A stretch of 64,000 nucleotides of DNA from Siphonodentalium dalli (GCA_032622095.1 CP136061.1:67893127-67957126); one strand, 5' to 3'. Positions 11,370 to 23,580 are shown, numbered from the stretch's first letter. The notes: a model not told the origin generated them from the sequence alone. Numbers and translations are program-made.

Positions 11370-12589
11370 AAGCAACTTTTGCAAAGTGTTATCCATGCCT
11401 ATGTCCTGGCGAAAGATAGCGCATCAAAATTAGGATTATTTCATAAGGAATCATCTAATAAAAACAATTATACTGTTGTTGCTCCTATGTAATATGGCAA
11501 TGTAATTTCATTCCCTATTAGCTGGTGCATAGCCGACATTGCTCGGGAATATTGGCAACAATATTTAACTGTGGCTTTTGTCCCATTCATTCTGGCAATA
11601 TATCGCCTATATTTGGAAATTCGACATCTTTAGATAGAACAATGCGTGTTCGTTTGTGCATGGCGGTTTTTTTCACGAATAGAATATAAACAATACGCAC
11701 AAAAACACAATAACCACGCGACTGCATCTCGGTATTTCGCTTCTCGGTGACTTTTTGATGCGTCCGAACCTGAACGAGAATTGTCCGAACCTGAACGAAA
11801 ATTGTGTCTGAACCTAAACAAATTTATCGGAAATATTGCGAATATGAACCTGAACATTTTGAAATTTACAAAGGTCGTTTTTCTGAGTTAGGCAATAAAA
11901 ATATCGCCGTTTTTTGCATTCCGAAGATGTGTGGTAACCTAATCTACCCAAGACAACACATAAATTTGCGGATCCATGAGCCCAAGGCCAAAAAATACGA
12001 AAAAGCGAACATTTCGCCGCCTCGATAAAATTTCGAAATTTTATGACGACTTAGCAGGCCAAATGCAACATTTCACATGCCTGTCATGCGAAGGTATGTT
12101 ATGTAGGTGTTGGGTATACAAATTTCTACTTTGTAAAGGTGTATCGCCGAAAGATGTAGTTGATTGATGCTTGAAGACAATATATACCCATACGATTTAT
12201 CCTGACCACTGGGGGCCGCTATCTTGAAACGCACAAACCTAAACGGGTATCCGACAGTGTATATACCCTACATCGTGACTGGATTACATTCATAAACTGT
12301 GCTGTTGTCATAATGCCGCATAGTAGTTTTGGCAATGGTGACTCTACGGAGAACGTTTGCCGGTCAAACCAAACTTCGTTGAATCAGTTGAATCATGTCG
12401 AAGAGTAACATTTCCCATTAAAATATAGTGTATTGTGATTGTTGAACGAACCATCATCGTCATGGGCACTTGACGATGCCAAGTGCCCATGCGGAGTATG
12501 TTGATACTAAGCATGGAAAACTGTTTGAATGGTTTGTCTCATTTGTGATATCACCTTCCCTGTCATCGTTAAGTTTTACTATGAATGCG
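11370..12589. other. Non-coding, with a 23-bp short tandem repeat and a 12-bp hairpin
   Basis: Near 11762-11818 three imperfect copies of TCCGAACCTGAACGARAATTG occur in tandem. At 12461-12491 a perfect 12-bp stem (CATGGGCACTTG with CAAGTGCCCATG) encloses a 7-nt loop. No gene is supported. Confidence 0.5.
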
Positions 12590-13021
12590 TGCCGGGATTT
12601 TTTTTTACCCTGTGCCAATGCATTCTCTTATATATGCGAGTCGACCATAGGTCGCCTCGCATATATAAGAGTATGCATTGGCCTAACAATTTGTATCATT
12701 TTTTTTAAATAAATGTTTCTTACAATTTTTAGGACATAAAATAAAAAACATCCATTACCCTGCAGGGACCCCCACACATATATAGAAGCATATAGAAGAG
12801 TGTCGTCTGCTCATGTTTGTCTGGGGCTCTGTATGGGTGAAATTATAAAATTGTTAAAGAATACAAGAAAAAATTATTAAAATTGTAAAAAAAAAATAGG
12901 CCAATGCATTCTCTTATATATGCGAGGCGACCTATGGTCGACTCGCATATATAAGAAAATGCATTGGCACAGGGTAAAAAAAAATCCCGACTTACGACTG
13001 GTTTTGATATGGCGGGTCACA
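12590..13021. mobile_element. Palindrome-bounded element, copy 1 (loop orientation 1)
   Basis: Two near-identical palindromes, 12615-12681 and 12901-12967, each starting CCAATGCATTCTCTTATA and reading the same on the other strand, flank a 219-bp core. Outside are CCCTGTG/CACAGGG and, on the right, a segment ending ATATGGCGGGTCACA that recurs at 21.8 and 48.9 kb. The core holds a CTGCAGGG word and AGAGTGTCGTCTGCTCATG; it is reversed relative to the copy at 48.5 kb. Small frames over the palindromes are artefacts. Confidence 0.8.
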
Positions 13022-13669
13022 TATAGTCAAGATTTTCACATTATAGATTTGAAAACCATGAACATATTTTCAAACCCAGCGTTGGAATCTAAAGATTATA
13101 TGATTGGCACCATACTCTACATGAAACTACCATTGGCAAATTTCATAATGTATTTAACCAAAAAATAATTAGATCCTATATACCCATGTACCCATTAATT
13201 TATGGTATCAATTATATATATGGTTTTAATGGTCATCGAATTTCAAAAGAGGAAAGTTTTAAATTACCAAAGATCGTCTCCCATAAAGAGCGTCCATGCT
13301 TTCTGTTTTCAAAAAGCGATAGAAAAATAAAGCATGTTCTCAAATATGATTTTTTTTTACTCATTTACAATGTAAAACTGATTGATGTGTTTGTAGATTT
13401 TCCCAAGTATATATTCCATGTGAAATAGACCTTGCAATTTTAATCATACTACTACTACACGCGACGGAAAAGCTTGAACAAATCTGCCGATAGGTTGTTC
13501 AATGTTATTGGTTCCCGCTTAGCTTCCGTAATGAGAATACAAATATGCGTGCGTTTTCGTTCAATTTTATTACCCTCGAGCTTTATCTCTCGATCACCGT
13601 CACCAAAATGTGTTTACGCCACATTGTCATGTGAATATAGCTCTATATATCTAACATGTGTATTTTCAG
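13022..13669. other. Non-coding, presumed intron sequence before orphan esterase exon
   Basis: AT-rich sequence with no recognisable coding. It ends in ACATGTGTATTTTCAG, a good 3' splice site for the exon that follows. Confidence 0.5.
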
Positions 13670-13952
13670 AAACCCAAATTATCCAGAAACCACATTTCTC
13701 CCGTCCGTTTGGCCGGAATACACTAACGCGACGAAAGAGTTTCTGGTACTGGGTGCCATGTATGATGAGATTTTCCCAAGCAGTCATATGTATGCAGACA
13801 GAGTGGCGTTCTGGATGGACCTCATTCCAGCGGTAAAGAAAACTATCGATGAGAGACAGACGTGTTCAGTATCGAAATCTGTAAACGTAACACCAATTGT
13901 TTTTGGTTTACCGTGCTTTGTGTTCATGGCTCAAACACTGCGCCATATCTGA
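13670..13952 (+). CDS. Last exon of a carboxylesterase-like gene (other exons not in window)
   Basis: The exon starts after TATTTTCAG with one base completing a Gly codon, then reads NPNYPETTFLPSVWPEYTNATKEFLVLGAMYDEIF and continues through HMYADRVAFWMDLIP to a TGA stop. It is clearly homologous, in sequence and in splice phase, to the last exons of gene A (NPNEPEDEFRPTIWPEY) and gene B (NPNSPDTEYATQEWPEY). In esterase folds this part is the C-terminal segment after the catalytic His region. The tail is moderately hydrophobic. No esterase exons occur at 1-13669, so the gene either has an intron longer than 13 kb swollen by transposons, or this is an orphan exon from a broken paralogue. Confidence 0.75.
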
Positions 13953-15842
13953 ACAAAGTGTTGAAAATATAACTTCTTCCTGGATTATGATCTGTTCTCG
14001 GCGATTAGTTTATACGAATGGCGAAATGTGGTTAACTCAAAACCACTTGGCGGTTTGGGCTCAAAAATACACCTAATAATATTCGCTTTTGAACTTTCCC
14101 CGTATCGAAATGGGTCGATAAATAATTTGAACTACATTCTACGAGCATTATTTGTCACAAGTGCGAACAATTTATAACAGCTGCAAATTTCCTGTGACCA
14201 TGGGAAATATTTTTCAGAGCATATGAAGCCGGTTTTCAATATTTCGTATATAGAATCCGGATGTTGCCGACCCCTAACAGGGCGCAAACTAAAATTATTT
14301 TGACTTTTCCGTTGGTACCAACCCGAAAAATTGACATTTTAGATGACACCACATGATTTCCTATTCAATGTAGAAAACAAAAATATGATCACATTAAAAG
14401 GCAAACATGGTGTTCGAAATTCGGAATTTTCGAGTTTAGAAGTCGAAATTTCGAGATTAAAAGTCAAAATTTCGAGCTTATAAAGTCGAGATTTCGAGGT
14501 TAAAAGTCAAAATTTCGACTATATACATGTAAACTCGAAATTTCGAGATTAGAAGTCGAAAAAATCGACATTTTGTTTTTATTTTATAATGTTAAACTGT
14601 GGGAACTCCGATGCCACGTACATCTTCGTTTGAGGTTCTTCTCGTCATATGCACTTATATACGCTATCTGCATTTGTCGGCAATTGCGGGCCCAAAAATG
14701 TATATTTTATAATCACTATACCATACTGGTCGCACAGGTAACCACACATATATATACACATTCTCCAGTCCTAACTTATAGTGATATATTTTGTATATAC
14801 TGATCGGAATTGCTTGGTTGGTCCGTGGTATCTACTAACGGAATATTCAAAGTCCCTACTTCACGGTAGCTCTGTACTGTAGCTCGCTGTCATATACATC
14901 TGCGCACTAAGTAGCTCTGATTCATTTACCTGACGGTAGAGTCTACTGCACTCAACGCTGAACAATCAAGCAATCCGGAATGAGCTAGATGTATGTATAG
15001 GGGCAGCTCAAAGTCAAAGTGAAGGGATTATTTTAAGATATTATATTCACACAAAAAAACAAAAAAATTCTATGACTAATAGCAAAAATTGTCTTAGCCG
15101 CAGGGCAAACTCATGATAATCTTTGAATTGAATTGAATTGAAAAAGTACTTAAACTGTGTTTAAAATGCGACTTATTATAGACCATATAGGCCGGCTTGG
15201 TTGAATTGGTGTATAATATTGTTAATTATTTATAATCTCATGCATGTCACTATAATAAATAAATCATTTATTCATATAGTCGATTACAAAGAGAGAATAC
15301 GCATATATGGCCAACGGTGCCGTGTGACCTATATATGGTAACAACGCATTGGCGTATAATACATGGGGTCTGATCTGTTTATATACCAATGTGTGGTTTG
15401 TTTGCTTGAGAATGCTGAATCATAGTGTAAAATATTACGCTTTTGATATGGTGTCTTGTCATTTCTGCTTTATATAGATTGCAGCCTGTTCACTACTGGA
15501 CAAGACTGTGTCCATGTGCGATACAAACAGAAATGCCGTTTCATGTCACAGTGATCACATTTACATTTAAAGTTTTTGTGTGTTCGTTCTAGTATATTTG
15601 ATTATTGATTATAGACGGGTATGGGAATTTATAAGTCTCGCGACTTAATTGCCGATAGTTCCCCATCACTCGATCTGTTCACAAGGGTTACTGTTAACAA
15701 TGTAGTCACCTTGTCATGTGCCCACATTTATTTACTCCACGCAAACACGTGCATCAGATATAAGCGTATAGACATACGGCGATTTGATTCTCGAGTATTT
15801 TCGGATGTAAACGAGAACCTCTAGTGGGGCGAAACGTTGAAG
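13953..15842. other. Intergenic region before gene A
   Basis: Apart from the short tandem repeat at 14414-14576 I find no gene or clear regulatory site. A short run of repeated TTGAA words lies at about 15124-15140. The gene A promoter must lie here or in an upstream non-coding exon, but no convincing core promoter is visible. Confidence 0.45.
14414..14576. repeat. ~21-bp tandem repeat
   Basis: Around seven degenerate units of the form AAGTCGAAATTTCGAGATTA lie in tandem. Each unit contains the small palindrome CGAAATTTCG. Confidence 0.75.
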
Positions 15843-16937
15843 ATGTTATCCCTGACACTCATTATTGTTGTTCTGGTGGAGATTGTGGCGACATATGCTA
15901 ACGAGCATATGATCGATGCGCCCGCTGGTAAAATTAATGGATACGAATATGATTCTGTGCTGTATTCGGGTAAGAAGGCCTTCCAGTTCCTGGGTATTCC
16001 TTACGCCGAACCACCGACAGGAAATCTGAGGTTTTCCAAGCCAAAAGCGAAAGGTAAGCTGGATGGGACTTTTAATGCTTCTGATTACGGAAATTCGTGC
16101 ATCCAGCCGCCCGACCTGTTATCTAAACTCTTTGTACCGCTTATCGTACCAGACGAGGACTGTTTAACGCTAAATGTTTTCGTTCCGGAAATAGCACTGC
16201 AGGGGGCTAAAAAGGCAGTGATGGTTTTCATATATGGCGGCGGATTCATGGTCGGTGCAACGACAATTTCCGGCGGAGAACACTTGGCACTTTTCGGTGA
16301 CGTCATTGTCGTCACAATGAACTATCGTGTCGGAGCTCTCGGGTTCATGGATACTGGGGTAGACGAAGCTCCTGGTAATGTTGGATTGTGGGACCAACAG
16401 CTTGCTTTACAGTGGGTGAACAAAAACATCGAGAGCTTTGGTGGATCAAAGGACAAAGTTACAATATTTGGCGAGTCTGCTGGTGCTGCATCCGTGACGT
16501 ATCAAATGATGTTCAGTGACAACAATGGTCTGTTTCAAAGGGTGATTGCTGAGAGTGGAGCATTTCCCACAGTTTGGGCATCAACGACTGCTCACGGCTC
16601 ACAAGCGCTATCAAAAGAACTAGCTAACAAACTTAAATGTCATTCTCAAGACCCGAAGACTCGCCTGACCTGTATGCGAACAATTGATGCTATGACGTTA
16701 CTCAAAACCAGCTTGGAGTTAGTAACCTTAACGAAAACATTCGCCCCAATCCGAGACGACGAATTTATTAAGTTCGAGCCGAAGCTTTGTAGAAATCACA
16801 TGAGTGAGTGTGCAAACCATATGCTCGATGTCAAATATATGTCTGGTATCAACGATTTCGATGGAATGTTAATGGCTCCCCTCATTGGACCAACGTGGAC
16901 CACTGATGGCATTACTGAATCCGTCTTTCAAAAGAAG
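15843..16937 (+). CDS. Carboxylesterase/cholinesterase-like gene A, exon 1
   Basis: I start at the ATG at 15843; the frame is open slightly upstream but only with TTG. Residues 1-19 form a signal peptide ending ATYA. Type-B carboxylesterase marks follow: FLGIPYAEPPTGNLRF, EDCLTLNVF, the oxyanion loop YGGGF (Gly132-134), NYRVGALGF, GNVGLWDQQLALQWV, the nucleophile elbow GESAG with Ser212, and the acid region GINDFDG with Asp340. The exon ends AAG followed by GTATAA; joining in phase 0 to 18334 gives KKALPQM, which aligns with TKVLPFV in gene B. The full protein is 595 residues, normal for the family. It should hydrolyse esters outside the cell or at the surface; the substrate is unknown. Confidence 0.9.
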
Positions 16938-18333
16938 GTATAATAGTCAAACTAATGGTTTAAATTTGACACATTTTATTTAATTAGATGAACATGCACG
17001 TGCAATACACATATTACTGATAACGTGATTAGGGATAAATCCTGTCTTTGTAAACATACACTCAGATTCACACGGATACTGAGTCTAACGTATCCCCGCC
17101 AACTGTTCATTTCTCGGAAGGCTTGTAGTATTCCCCCGAATTACGTCACATCGCGCTATGTTTATCGTTTCGATTGGACTCCTTTATCGTGTATATTGGG
17201 GTTACCACTATTGAGTTCTGATGGTTGGCGCTACTGACTTGGAATCCTGGGATTGTAAAATGAAATTTCTAGTACTATATATAGCATACATTGGTTAAAA
17301 TGGATAATGATATTGTCCTTCAATTTTATAGTTTGAAATTGAGATTTTTAGAAAATTCAGGAATGGGGCGTCTTCATAAACCTTCAGTCCAGATTATCTC
17401 AACACTCGGACATTTGAATAGAATAGCAAGGCGACCGTACATATAGAACAAAAATACACATCAAATGTGACATTATGGTATACAGAACATAAATACACAT
17501 CAAATGTGAAATAATGACATATAGAACAAAAATACACGTCAAATGTGACATTATGACATATTGAACAAAAATACACATCAAATTCGACATTATGACATAT
17601 TGAACAAAAATACACATCAAATGCGACAGTATGACATAATGAACAAAATACACGTAAAATGTGACATTATGACATGATATAGTATTATGCTAGCCCCATC
17701 CATTACTATCTAGCTGTGGTCTGTTATTGTCTTGGTGAATATTAATATTATGGATGCTTATTTATGCGCATTCAATGTCACTTGTTGAATAGACTGGCTC
17801 ATGCGCCACAAATCTCAACATCTCGGGTATATTCCGCAGTTCGTGGACCCAATAACGGAATAAATACTAAATATTGAGTCCGTACACAGGTTTATTACAA
17901 TCTCAACAGCTCGGCCATTTTAATATATACAGATACACCTCTCATATCTGCAAGAGACATTGGTGCAAGCTAGGATACAGACCGGATAAGCAACTTAACG
18001 CAGATTTAATTCAAATTACGCGAATTTAAATGGAGATGATATATGTATTTGACATTTTATAAATCAACCGCGTTAATAAACACTTTAACATCATATCCTA
18101 ACTATATTGAACATTGTGTACATCGAAAATTTACAGCGGGAAAATATATGATACACATGACTGGTCAGGTGACATGAAGTAGTCCGGCAGATATGGTCCC
18201 TCTAAGTATATATAAGAGTCTATTTTTGGCTAGGGAAATGGACGCGCAGTTAAGATTGAAATTAATTATAAAAAGAGACTCTTTTATAATTATTTTGTTA
18301 TATAAAATTAACGATATATCAATTCTTCCTCAG
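16938..18333 (+). other. Intron 1 of gene A
   Basis: The intron runs from a weak GTATAA donor to an acceptor CTTCCTCAG. It contains a 39-bp minisatellite (17438-17672) and otherwise no feature. Gene B has no intron at the equivalent position. Confidence 0.85.
17438..17672. repeat. 39-bp minisatellite in gene A intron
   Basis: About six units contain GAACAAAAATACACATCAAA followed by TGTGACATTATGACATAT, with small changes between units. The length is a multiple of three, so two minus-strand frames look open and give repeated peptides; they are not genes. Confidence 0.85.
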
Positions 18334-18746
18334 GCTTTGCCGCAAATGAGATTGAAATTGATGTTCCAGTTGGAAGAAGATTTTGTCAACGAATTGGTGA
18401 CGTATCGTTATTCAGACCACACAAATTCCAGTGACATAGCCAGGTTATACCAATTCTCTGATCTATATACGGATCTATACTTTGCTTACCCGGCGTTCAT
18501 TCTTAGCGAGATCAGTGCTGCCCTACACAGGACGTCGTATGTGTACAGATATGGGCACAAGACATTTCCAGATATCAGAGGATCAATCATTCCTGGAGCT
18601 AGTCATGGCGATGAACTTAATTATGTTTTCGGATTTCCAAAACTTATATTCGCCTTAATAAATATAACCCTTGATTCAATTCCTGAGTCTGAACAGAATT
18701 ATTCGAAAGCAGTCATGACTTACTGGACAAACTTCGCTAAAACTGG
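18334..18746 (+). CDS. Carboxylesterase-like gene A, exon 2
   Basis: This exon encodes the C-terminal catalytic part. It begins ALPQMRLKLMFQLEEDF and includes RYSDHTNSSDIARLYQFSDL, a partly conserved surface segment, and PGASHGDELNYVFG, in which His456 is the third triad residue. It ends MTYWTNFAKTG, the family's conserved W.NFA.TG block, with the last Gly codon split (GG at the exon end) before a strong GTAAGT donor. The same donor, same phase and same peptide occur in gene B at 34849. Confidence 0.88.
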
Positions 18747-19229
18747 GTAAGTACATCGTAAAATAATTCATTCCACGTAATCTTAAAATTCGGTCACAGC
18801 AAATTCTAAAGTTCTGACTGACACTGAATCGGTCGCTATCTCTTGGTTTTCGATAAAAAGTCACTCACATTCCCCAAAACTGGGTGCTTCGCTGAAACTG
18901 TTTAAAAGGACACACATGTTGGATGAAGTCTCGTCTGGTTGATGTGATTTGAATGTTATATACATGTAGTGGTTTCAATCAATTTAAAAATACGGGCGGT
19001 CTTCGCGGTGGATATTGCAGTTAAAATAGTCACATCCGCTAAAACCGCCATAAACAGAAAGAATATTTGGTCCTTATACCAATCATAAATATCGCGTACA
19101 TTGCATGTTATTGTCACGTTTGTACGCTTTGTTGTGTAAACAAACATAAAAAAACGTTACAGAACCATTTGTTTATAGACAAACACTCGGAACTACCGGA
19201 ACATCAGCCGTCATATTGGGATCTTCCAC

Positions 19230-20040
19230 TGCTAGATAAAGGGAGGTAGTCTGCAAAAGTCTTATATTACATCTTATATCATCTGCTATATCATTTATAT
19301 ATATCAAGAACAGAAGAGGACCCAGTATTTATCCTTGATGGACCCCAGATTCCACAGGTTTCCACGACAACTGGGTATTTTCCAAAATGACTTTTCTTGT
19401 CGATTTACCAAATAGATTACAGAAGTTCGTATATATTTTCACGCATACCTAGATTACTAAGTTTGGAAAGTAGTCCCTTATGCCAAACTTTATCGAAGGT
19501 TTTGTTTATGTCAAATAAAAAGCACCTGATTTCTTTGCCTTCATCCACAGATGAAATACGATAACGAAATATATCAGTACCAGTAATTGGATAAATGTCG
19601 AAAGATGCATTTTTCAAATATTTTCGAGACAGCTTAGCAACAAAATCGGACGATAATTCCATGGCATACTAGGATCTCCCTTTTTCAAAATGGGACAAAC
19701 GTTTGCTCGCTTCCACTCGTTGGGGTGATATGAATGTTTTTAAAAATCATTAATTATATAGCACATTGGATTTGCTAGGGATGTACAACAGTTCTTTAGA
19801 AGTGTGGGGCTGATTCCGTTGTCGCATCTGGCCTTTGCTGCTTTAACGCTTGTTATGGATTCCAATATATCTTCGGGTGTGATCTCATATAGTTTCAAGG
19901 TACAATTTTTAGATCTAGATAATGGGGGTGGATCTTTTTTGTCACAATCGGACAAGGACAATATAGAACAGAAATCATTATTCAGTATTTCTGCTTTAGA
20001 TTTATTATCTGTGTATACGTTATTTCCCTCACTATAAGTG
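19230..20040 (-). pseudogene. Dead LINE reverse-transcriptase fragment
   Basis: Reading the minus strand from about 20040, interrupted frames give ITPEDILESITSVKAAKA, then EWKRANVCPILKKGD with NYRPILLLS, then FLFDINKTFDKVWHKGLL (motif A), then SGVHQG, stop, ILGPLLFLIYINDI (motif B) and RLFAD (start of motif C). Several stops, frameshifts and deletions show an old 5'- and 3'-truncated copy, similar in style to Jockey/CR1 elements. It lies antisense within intron 2 of gene A. Confidence 0.8.
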
Positions 20041-20683
20041 CCGGAATAGGTTTACGGTTTGGAGCCATGAGTCTATTAACAGTTTTCTATCACACGGATG
20101 ATTCTGTAAAAGAACAAAATCCAGCTCATTCACGTTACTTCATGCAAGAATAGGAATCGATTTGCACTCGTATTATATAGTTCGTCTGCTATTATTTCCT
20201 GAACGTCCATCGCAAGCTCCATGCAAAGTTCAGTCCCCTGTGCAGGACTTACCACTACCAGCACCCACACGCAATGTGAAGAAATGTCGCATTTATTTAT
20301 TTGAGATTTTTGAAGGTTACAATTCATTCTACATTATTTTGAGAAACAGAACTGTCCATATTAATTTCAAAATGGTCTAGATAAAGCCAGAATGAATTGT
20401 AACTGGCAAAACACTTCAATAAAAAAATGTTAGATTTAATTTAAAAAAATACACGTGCCGGCAGCGTTCAGGCATCGCTTAGCGAGGGGACTGAACTCTG
20501 TTTTGCAGCTTGCGTCCATCGATGTTGCAAATAGACTATTCCAATGTTTTTTGATGGATGCTCGAAACTTTTGTCTAAAAATATGGCCACGGGACTATAA
20601 TATTCATTTCGGTCTGTGTTCTCATATGTCCGTATGTGTTGTGCGGATCATTATTTTGACAATATTAATCAATCCATGGGATT

Positions 20684-20740
20684 TAGTATGGTGTTGATAT
20701 TTGGTATGGTGTTGATATTTGGTATGGTGTTGATATTTGA
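20684..20740. repeat. Short tandem triplicate
   Basis: Three copies of TATGGTGTTGATATTTGG-like units of 18-19 bp lie head to tail. Confidence 0.75.
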
Positions 20741-21649
20741 TAATGCGCATGCTTAAATGGACATGACTCATTCGAGTTTCCAAACTGCCCACGTAATTTG
20801 GAAGGAGGTATAGAATAGATTGAAAACTACACGAAATATTGATAAATTCGGCTTCATATGCTCTGAAAAATACTTTCCATGGTCACAGCCATTGTCCAGC
20901 TGTTTTCAATTTATCGCACAGAAGTGAAATAAACGCGCTTTATTACTACCATATCAGGACTAGACTAACACCGAACGCTCTTTTCAGTTCCTTGCATGCC
21001 TTTGATGTGGATATTTTTTGTTGGGGCAATTCATGTATTAATCGTCCTATTTCGATATCGGGAAGAAAATCAAAAGCGAATATTACTGGTTGCCTTTTGA
21101 AGCGCAAACCGCCTAGTTAAAGTTGGAACTTGGTCACGATCCGATGTTTTTGACTCCCTTTATACTTATAAATCGCTGCTTTTATTGTCCGACTGATAAC
21201 TTTAGCAATATTCAACAGAATGTTTTGATATATGGTACATACCGTAGATCACATATGAAAAGACACAGTTCAAGTTTGATTTTGGTGACAGTCCGATCGC
21301 TTTTCGCGCAGTTATCAGCTACACTTATGCCCATTTTCGACATAGAAATCTAAATTATTGGGTTGTCCGCATGATAAATTGAGAAATATTCAACAGAATT
21401 GCTTGATATTTTGTATGTAGTTCACATAGTTTTAAGAAAACACAGGCCAAGATCTAAAATGGTCACAGTCCGGTGAGTTTTGACTAGAGATGTGTCAATT
21501 ACTTATCCAAAGTAATTACTTACATTTACTCTAAAAACTCAATTACAATTACTTTAAAAAAAAATTTTTATTACAATTACTTTGGCAATGCAATTAATTC
21601 ATTTTCAATTAACTTAGGATATTTTCAGCTTTCTCGTATGTTTCGTAGG

Positions 21650-21841
21650 GCTCCCTGCAGGGTAATGGATGTTTTTTATTTTATGTCCTAAAAATTGTAA
21701 GAAACATTTATTTTAAAAAAATGATAAAAAATTGTTAGGCCAATGCATTCTCTTATATATGCGAGGCGACCTATGAGAATGCATTGGCACAGGGTTAAAA
21801 AAATCCCGATTTACGACTGGATTTGATATGGCGGGTCACAT
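21650..21841. mobile_element. Palindrome-bounded element, right half only
   Basis: From CTCCCTGCAGGG this matches the right half of the 48.5-kb copy, including one palindrome (21740-21786) that has lost most of its second arm, then CACAGGG, and the shared end GGATTTGATATGGCGGGTCACA. The element stops just upstream of gene A exon 3. Confidence 0.75.
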
Positions 21842-21864
21842 GTACTTGTGCATTCTCTTTTCAG

Positions 21865-22144
21865 CAACCCGAACGAACCAGAAGACGAGTTCCGCCCCAC
21901 AATATGGCCAGAGTACATGACCACGACTAAAGAATTTATGGACTTCGGCCAAACATACACCGACATTATTCATGGTGATCATTTGTATGCCGACCGAATA
22001 GCGTTCTGGGCGGATCTGCTGCCCGAGTTAGAGAAATATCCACCGGAGGAGAAAGAATGTGCCGTATCGGGTGTAGATGTCGTGGCAAGCTCACTCAGCG
22101 TGGCATCACTACTGCTCACCATACTCACTCTCACATATATTTAA
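21865..22144 (+). CDS. Carboxylesterase-like gene A, exon 3 (C-terminus)
   Basis: After TCTTTTCAG the first C completes the split Gly codon, giving FAKTG-NPNEPEDEF. The exon includes TIWPEYMTTTKEFMDFG and LYADRIAFWADLLPEL, which match the orphan exon at 13670 and the gene B last exon, and ends at TAA. The final 25 or so residues (ASSLSVASLLLTILTLTYI) are hydrophobic with no charged tail, preceded by small residues. This resembles a GPI-attachment signal, so the mature enzyme may be held at the outer cell surface as some cholinesterases are. Whether it is GPI-linked or a simple anchor is inference. Confidence 0.85.
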
Positions 22145-23580
22145 ACCTATATTTAAAACAGTACAGCTGAAGATGCCACACTCAATCGCGCATATATTTA
22201 AACATATATAGAAAATATTACAACTGAAGATGCCCCACACTCAATCGCACATATATTTAGACCTATATATAGAAAACAGTATATGCCCAATCTTATCAGA
22301 CACTTTGCGATATTTCGTGTTTGGCAACATATACTTAAACCCACTTCATTTTCTATATCATTTGTCCGTTGGTTTCCACATAGCTAATGTAATTAAATAT
22401 GATAATTACAGAACGGTGGGAGTGAACGTTGGCTGCGGACACACGTACCACAGTAGCGATGGCACAGCAGGTGTGACAATATATTATGGTGGAGTTTGGT
22501 GACAATTGGTCGTCATAATTACAATGCAATAGCTAGCCATGTCGCCCGCTGCATATTCACACAATGAGTCTACCAGACGAGTGTCGCGGTCGATCTCTCA
22601 AAGATTAATCTGCCTGAATGTCTTATCGCTGTTGATCTATAGGTTACAATACACCAAATACAAATTAGTAGAGTGATTTCCCCTGGCACCCCCAAGCTAG
22701 GATCAGCATAAAAAAATTCTGGCAGCTGAATGGTCAATGATAGATATATATGGATGAAAAGTGCACGAAAAAATGCACAAAAGTGTTTCACGTCGAGAAA
22801 CATCAAATATAGCCACATGGTAAACGGTTGTGGCTGTGCAAATGGCGAATAATTTATGGGAGGTGTTTGTGTTTTTTTCGATGTCATTTTTTTCTCAATT
22901 TTAAGGGTAGTGTGGCGTTTGTCAAGCTGCAGTATGATTCACCACGTTTACAAGTACTTTTGGGCACATTTCCGTGTGTCTAAAAGAACGTTCTTTAATT
23001 TTAAATACTCGTGCAGGGTCAAATCTTTCCTGCGAATACAGGCCAGCGAGATTTGTTAACACTGAGGCCTATGTAAATCATTTGGTGTATTGTAACCTTT
23101 ACGTAGCAAAATAAAAATAAACTGTCGTTGGGGGAACTGTCTTAATACAGTTATTCCTCTTGTTCATATGCAAATGTTAATTTTCCGTCCGATCTTTTAG
23201 GAGACACTGTGTCCCAGTCGTATGGTTTATCGGATCTCGGTGTAATTTGGTAAATATCATCTGGAGAGCTTTATCTTTGATGGCGGTGCGGAATGATGTT
23301 GATCATCTTGAGGGCTTTGATAACGGCGCGGAATGATGTTGCTCGTATTTTCCGTTCTATAGCGTTATTTAACTTTGTTCATATCTGGAGATGTTGATTT
23401 TTCATCTGTCCAAGCTGATAAATATATCTCGGCACATGTTATCGATGCAATTTGTTGTACATATATTCTGATACACATGCACGGATAGCTATAAAAAATA
23501 ACCAATTGATGTGTCGAGAATGGTCACGGTCCAGTGATTTTCTACTTTGGATATACCTACACTAGACCTTATTTAATAAA
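22145..23580. other. 3' flank of gene A and intergenic DNA
   Basis: A short duplication (CATATATTTARACMTATATA followed by GATGCC, 22130-22290) follows the stop. A dispersed repeat copy is at 22431-22638. No AATAAA is obvious close to the stop, and I see no further gene. Confidence 0.45.
22431..22638 (+). repeat. Dispersed ~210-bp repeat, copy 1
   Basis: It shares TGGACACACGTACCACAGTA-like sequence, GGAGTTTGGTGACAATTGGT, GCCATGTCGCCC and TCGCTGTTGATC in the same order and spacing with 24266-24476. The two copies are direct repeats about 1.84 kb apart. No transposon ends were recognised. Confidence 0.75.

Larger units (their letters stand above)
18747..21864 (+). other. Intron 2 of gene A, loaded with repeats
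   Basis: The intron runs from GTAAGT to an acceptor CTCTTTTCAG. It holds a divergent TTAA-MITE relative near 18980-19160, a dead antisense LINE fragment (19230-20040), an 18-19-bp triplicate (20684-20740), AT-rich AATTAC-type repeats (21489-21610) and a partial palindromic element (21650-21841) that ends only about 24 bp before the exon. Confidence 0.85.

Noticed and set aside
17394-17653. Two minus-strand frames with repeated CSICHNV/VQYVIM peptides
   Set aside because: They are produced by the 39-bp minisatellite in the gene A intron.
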